A stretch of DNA of 9,286 nt from an uncultured Bacteroidales bacterium (GTDB taxonomy: Bacteria; Bacteroidota; Bacteroidia; Bacteroidales; P3): assembly GCA_937915785.1 (NCBI GenBank), contig CALGGY010000128.1:1-9286 (forward strand), written 5' to 3'. The position numbers and the translations under genes were made by a program. Shown here piece after piece: positions 6,128-9,286 of the stretch. The notes under the pieces were generated by a model. That model was not told where the DNA came from. It saw only the letters and a list, made by a program, of their open reading frames with translations, and searched no databases. Numbering within the stretch: position 1 is the first letter of the stretch; every line of letters starts with the position of its first letter.

Positions 6128-6898
6128 ATGGGAAAAATAATAGCAATAGCAAATCAGAAAGGTGGAGTGGGAAAGACAACCACGGCTATCAACCTTGGCG
6201 CGGCCCTTGCCGTGCTCGAAAACAAAGTGCTGCTCGTAGATGCCGACCCGCAGGCCAACGCCACGTCGGGAGTGGGGGTGGACCCCGACTCGGCAACAAC
6301 ATACGGCACATACAAATGCCTTATGGGCGAGGTGAAAGCCCGCGATTGCATCGTTGAAACCAACACCCCCAACCTCAGCGTGCTGCCCACATGCATCGAC
6401 CTTGTGGGCGCCGAAGTGGAGCTGGTGGAACAGCCCCGACGTGAGTTTTACATGAAAAATGCCCTCGACGAGGTGCGCAACGATTTCGACTACATCATCA
6501 TCGACTGCTCGCCATCGTTGGGAATGATAACAGTGAACGCTCTCACCGCCGCCGACTCGGTGATAATTCCCGTGCAAAGCGAGTATTTTGCCCTCGAAGG
6601 TCTGGGCAAACTGCTGAATACCATCAAGATAGTGCAGACACACCTGAACACCTCCCTTGCAATCGAAGGCATTGTGATAACCATGTTCGACTCGCGCCTG
6701 CGCTTGGCCCGTCAGGTGGTGGAGGATGTGCGCTCGCATTTCCAAGGCATGGTATTCGACACCCTTATCTACCGCAACACCAAACTCAGCGAGGCTCCAA
6801 GCCACGGCGAAACTATCATAATGTACGACGCAAGTTGCACAGGCTCCGTTAATTACCTTAACCTTGCCCGCGAAATTATCACCAAAAACCAACATTAA
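6128..6898 (+). CDS. parA: Chromosome-partitioning ATPase ParA (Soj type)
   Basis: This 256-residue protein begins IIAIANQKGGVGKTTTAINL. The deviant Walker A motif KGGVGKTT is at residues 11-18, including the signature first lysine of the ParA/MinD family. Switch I is LLVDADPQANAT, with Asp40. Walker B is YIIIDCSPSLG, with Asp126. There is no N-terminal helix-turn-helix, so this is the chromosomal Soj-type form rather than a plasmid P1-type ParA. ATP-bound dimers bind DNA non-specifically, and ParB stimulates hydrolysis to move origins apart. The ParB partner is encoded 12 nt downstream. The conserved length, intact motifs and neighbour make function confident. Confidence 0.97.
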   Translation: MGKIIAIANQKGGVGKTTTAINLGAALAVLENKVLLVDADPQANATSGVGVDPDSATTYGTYKCLMGEVKARDCIVETNTPNLSVLPTCIDLVGAEVELVEQPRREFYMKNALDEVRNDFDYIIIDCSPSLGMITVNALTAADSVIIPVQSEYFALEGLGKLLNTIKIVQTHLNTSLAIEGIVITMFDSRLRLARQVVEDVRSHFQGMVFDTLIYRNTKLSEAPSHGETIIMYDASCTGSVNYLNLAREIITKNQH

Positions 6899-6910
6899 CA
6901 CACACTGCAA

Positions 6911-7789
6911 ATGGCCACAAAGAAAGCACTTGGACGCGGATTGGAATCTGTGCTTGGAGGCACCACGCCTGCCGGCGAGATATCCGTAGGCACAGAAATT
7001 GGCAAACTGAAAATTGGCGACATAGAGACCAACCCCTACCAGCCGCGTAAGGATTTCGACGAGGAAAGTCTTGCCGAACTCGCCGACTCCATACGTCAGC
7101 AGGGTGTGATAACGCCCATCACCGTGAGGAAGATCGAGACAGGCAAATACCAGCTTATTGCAGGCGAACGACGTCTGCGCGCCGCCAAAATGGCCGCACT
7201 CACCGAAATACCGGCCTACATACGCACCGCCACCGACCAGCAGATGATGGAAATGGCTATTGTGGAGAACATACAGCGCGACAACCTCAACGCCATGGAG
7301 ATTGCCCTCTCGTACTCCACACTTATCGACGAATGCGGCATAACTCAGGAGCAATTGAGCGAAAAGGTGGGCAAAAAACGCTCTACCATCACCAACTACC
7401 TGCGCCTGCTGAAACTGCCCGCCGAGGTGCAGATAGCCCTGCGAAACAACACTATAAGCATGGCTCACGCCCGCGCCATGATAAGCATCGACGACGTGGA
7501 CAAGCAGATGCTGATGTTGCACGAAATAGTGGGCAAGGACCTTTCGGTGCGACAAGCCGAAAATCTGGCCAAAAGCCTGATGGCCGAAGCCGCCCCAAAA
7601 CCCGCAGCCAAGAAAAACGCCAAACAGCAGCTGCCCGAACTGCACGAACAGTCGAAAAAAATGTTGAAAGACTACATACAGTCCGAGGTGGAGATAAAAC
7701 GCTCGCGCAAAGGCAAGGGCAGCCTAACTATTTATTTTAACAACGATTCTGATTTTCAACGTATTGTAAAAATTATACAGAATAAATGA
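6911..7789 (+). CDS. parB: Chromosome-partitioning protein ParB (CTP-dependent clamp)
   Basis: This 292-residue protein shows the ParB domains in order. The N-terminal KKALGRGLESVLG (4-16) is the ParA-stimulating peptide. The CTP-binding/N-domain includes NPYQPRKDF (41-49), GVITPITVR (65-73) and the diagnostic GERRLRAAK (85-93). ENIQRDNLN (119-127) follows. The helix-turn-helix that reads parS is at about 143-168 (TQEQLSEKVGKKRSTITNYL). After a charged Ala/Lys/Pro-rich linker, residues about 245-292 form the dimerisation domain. It loads at parS and spreads as a sliding clamp on origin-proximal DNA. No parS-like palindrome was found in the window, so its sites must lie elsewhere. Its stop codon overlaps the next gene's start (ATGA, 7786-7789), suggesting translational coupling. 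Confidence 0.97.
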   Translation: MATKKALGRGLESVLGGTTPAGEISVGTEIGKLKIGDIETNPYQPRKDFDEESLAELADSIRQQGVITPITVRKIETGKYQLIAGERRLRAAKMAALTEIPAYIRTATDQQMMEMAIVENIQRDNLNAMEIALSYSTLIDECGITQEQLSEKVGKKRSTITNYLRLLKLPAEVQIALRNNTISMAHARAMISIDDVDKQMLMLHEIVGKDLSVRQAENLAKSLMAEAAPKPAAKKNAKQQLPELHEQSKKMLKDYIQSEVEIKRSRKGKGSLTIYFNNDSDFQRIVKIIQNK

Positions 7790-8535
7790 CCCGTTTTGTG
7801 GATACCACAACTGCAGTGCAGAGGGTAAGGACGGCGGTCTTTGCTCTCTGTGTTGTTATTCTGTTTTTGCAAAATGCTGTAGCTCAGGACACTGTGCGTA
7901 TTGTCGAGCCAAAGACCATCGGTGTGGCGTCCGACACCGGCAATGTGGTGCGAAAAAACGCCGCCATTAAAAAAATGCGTCGGCACCGAAGCGGGGGCAC
8001 ACGCGTGGAGATGAACAACGGCGACCAAAAGGCCGTGCTCACCGTTGACACCACCACCACCGTCGCTGCCACGCCGCAGCACTCGCCAACCAAAGCCCTG
8101 TGGATGTCGGCAGTGCTGCCGGGACTGGGACAGGTGTACAACCGCCAAGCATGGAAAATACCCATCATATATGTGGGAGCTGGTGTGGTAACTTATTTTG
8201 CCATAACCAATTACCAAGGAAGGGAAAAATTTAAGAATGAATACATAAACCGCCAGAACGGCAACACCGACGCCCTGCTGGAACGCTACGCCAACTACCC
8301 CGACGCCAACATATACAGCCTCTACCAGTCGTACAACCGCAATTTCCAGCTCTCGCTGATAGTTGGAGGGGTGGTGTACGCCCTCAACCTGCTCGACGCA
8401 TACGTTTACGGACACCTGTTCGATTTCGAGATAACCGACGATGTGAGCATGAGCATCCGTCCCAATGTGGAGATGTTTTCGATGCCCAATTTCAGCACCC
8501 CCGCCACAGGATTGACGCTGCAAGTAAGGTTTTAG
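7786..8535 (+). CDS. DUF5683 domain-containing envelope protein
   Basis: This 249-residue protein begins with a basic n-region and a hydrophobic stretch (17-28). A signal-peptidase-like AVA site puts cleavage after Ala33, before QDTV. Residues 34-102 are polar and Thr/Val-rich with a basic cluster (KKMRRHR). The DUF5683 core starts at about residue 103: KALWMSAVLPGLGQVYNRQAWK, a Gly-rich membrane segment resembling the TM2/GQxYNxxxW type. A second hydrophobic stretch (125-140) follows, then a polar helix with Asn/Tyr repeats, and another hydrophobic segment (188-208, with NLLDAYVYGHLF). The C-terminus, ending LTLQVRF, looks beta-rich. The biochemical role is unknown. From memory, this family commonly follows parAB in Bacteroidales, which fits the 4-nt overlap with parB here. 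The overlap makes the ATG at 7786 the likely start. Confidence 0.88.
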   Translation: MTRFVDTTTAVQRVRTAVFALCVVILFLQNAVAQDTVRIVEPKTIGVASDTGNVVRKNAAIKKMRRHRSGGTRVEMNNGDQKAVLTVDTTTTVAATPQHSPTKALWMSAVLPGLGQVYNRQAWKIPIIYVGAGVVTYFAITNYQGREKFKNEYINRQNGNTDALLERYANYPDANIYSLYQSYNRNFQLSLIVGGVVYALNLLDAYVYGHLFDFEITDDVSMSIRPNVEMFSMPNFSTPATGLTLQVRF

Positions 8536-8610
8536 GATTTGAAAGGTGATAATTGAAAGTTGAAAATTTGATAATTACTAATTTATGATTCTAAATTGCT
8601 AATTTACACT
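8536..8610. repeat. AT-rich spacer with paired direct repeats before the kinase
   Basis: The 75-nt spacer is strongly AT-rich and carries two pairs of direct repeats. TGATAATT occurs at 8547-8554 and 8569-8576, and CTAATTTA at 8578-8585 and 8599-8606. The copies are 22 and 21 bp apart, about two helical turns. A TTTG at 8567-8570 followed 25 nt later by TAAATTGC (8592-8599, 4 of 6 consensus bases) is a weak promoter candidate. No hairpin plus T-run terminator is present after the DUF5683 gene. Confidence 0.45.
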
Positions 8611-9286
8611 ATGGCATCAATAAATGACGAGTACGACAAGCTGATGCTGATAGGGCAGGGCAGTTTTGCCAATATATGGAAAGTGCGGCACAAGCGTCTG
8701 GATTATGTGCGGGCGCTGAAAGTGTCGAAAGAGGTTGTGGCCGACGAGAACGACAAGGCGTACCAGCAGTTTCTGAAAGAGTGCCGGGTGCTGCTTAAGA
8801 TAGGCAACGGCGGTCATCCCAACATTGTGCGCATCTACCAGCCGCGCTTGCTCGACGGCTGTGCCTCGGTGGAGATGGACTATGTGAAGGGTTATACACT
8901 GTGTAAACTTCTTGAAAAAGAGCCTTTTATGCCTGTGGATGAGGTGCTGCGTTTTGTCAGCGAGATAGGCGGTGCCTTGGCCTACTGCCACCACGACATA
9001 TACGAGTTTCTGATGAACCCCGACGTGGACGACCTCACCCCCGACCCCAACGACGGACAGCACTACCTTATCGACCCTGAGACGGAACGCCGGCTGGTGG
9101 CCAAATACGCCGTAACACACAACGACCTGCACAGCAACAACGTTATGCGCCGCGACTACGACGGACATTACGTGCTGCTCGATTTCGGGCTGGCCATACT
9201 TGGAGGCGAGGCGGTGAAAAGTAGCTCGCGACACGGCGGCGCCTTGGAATATATGGCCCCCGAAAAATTCAACGACAACAGCGTTA
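8611..9286 (+). CDS. Eukaryotic-like serine/threonine protein kinase, N-terminal part
   Basis: The frame opens at ATG 8611 and runs off the right edge after 225 codons. Kinase motifs appear in order. The glycine loop is IGQGSFANIW (14-23). The ATP lysine is Lys37, in VRALKVSK. The helix-C glutamate is probably Glu57. The hinge region is near VEMDYVKG. The catalytic loop is THNDLHSNNVM, with catalytic Asp172 and metal-binding Asn177. DFGLA (191-195) and YMAPEK (215-219, close to APE) follow. All core catalytic residues are present, so an active kinase is expected. Two features are odd. The loop reads HNDLH instead of HRDLK. About 35-40 extra acidic and polar residues (131-168) separate helix E from the catalytic loop. 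Any C-terminal sensor or membrane domain lies outside the window. An atypical kinase related to HxDLH small-molecule kinases is possible, but the DFG and APE motifs favour a protein kinase. It is separated from the parAB cluster by an AT-rich spacer. Confidence 0.9.
   Translation, partial: MASINDEYDKLMLIGQGSFANIWKVRHKRLDYVRALKVSKEVVADENDKAYQQFLKECRVLLKIGNGGHPNIVRIYQPRLLDGCASVEMDYVKGYTLCKLLEKEPFMPVDEVLRFVSEIGGALAYCHHDIYEFLMNPDVDDLTPDPNDGQHYLIDPETERRLVAKYAVTHNDLHSNNVMRRDYDGHYVLLDFGLAILGGEAVKSSSRHGGALEYMAPEKFNDNSV

Noticed and set aside
5783..7645. A 620-codon open frame on the minus strand opposite the PUR, parA and parB genes; similar long minus-strand frames at 4518-5786, 3327-4292 and 2234-3217
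   Set aside because: The plus-strand genes have clear conserved families. The minus frames give His/Val/Gly/Cys-rich products without recognisable domains, as expected when the coding strand's codon use leaves few stops opposite.
5700..8610. parS centromere near parAB
   Set aside because: I looked for a TGTTCCACGTGGAACA-like palindrome around the CACGTG cores. The CACGTG at 5835-5840 lacks the flanking arms, and no other candidate was seen.

Overview
The window reads as a chromosomal segment of a Bacteroidota bacterium, most likely of the order Bacteroidales. The evidence is a secreted protein ending in a type A T9SS sorting domain, a membrane protein ending in a type B (CHU_C-like) T9SS domain, a PUR-family (DUF3276) protein, a DUF5683 protein directly behind parAB, one promoter with a clear Bacteroidetes -7 element (TAnnTTTG), and AT-rich leaders without Shine-Dalgarno sequences. 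Every gene recognised is on the plus strand. The first and last genes run off the window. No tRNA, rRNA, CRISPR array, insertion sequence or parS site was seen.

Region 1 (1-3242) is about secretion and its control. It holds the C-terminal part of a large T9SS-exported protein, possibly an M6-family metalloprotease whose catalytic part lies to the left. An ECF sigma factor follows after 55 nt. After a 173-nt spacer comes a single-pass membrane protein that looks like its anti-sigma factor. The region closes with a strong intrinsic terminator. The putative anti-sigma factor ends in a domain resembling the T9SS type B sorting domain, which is the most unusual architecture in the window. Its linker also contains a C8 tract where a slip in either direction would remove that domain.

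Region 2 (3243-5660) starts with a good Bacteroidetes promoter whose spacer carries an A10 run. It drives a deoxyhypusine-synthase-family protein and, 21 nt later, a UPF0597/CyuA-type [4Fe-4S] L-cysteine desulfidase-like enzyme. The DHS-like protein keeps the catalytic lysine but has changed residues in the polyamine pocket. Bacteria lack eIF5A, so a polyamine-related reaction is more likely than hypusination.

Region 3 (5747-8535) is a chromosome-organisation cluster: a PUR-family nucleic-acid-binding protein, ParA, ParB, and a DUF5683 envelope protein whose start overlaps the parB stop (ATGA). Region 4 (8536-9286) is a 75-nt AT-rich repetitive spacer followed by the first 225 codons of a eukaryotic-like protein kinase with an unusual catalytic loop and an insertion before it.

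Identifications rest on motif recognition by eye, without database searches. Residue equivalences to human DHS are from memory. Novelty is not claimed for any family; the observations worth testing are the domain combination in the anti-sigma-like protein, the altered DHS-like pocket, the homopolymer tracts and the kinase insertion.
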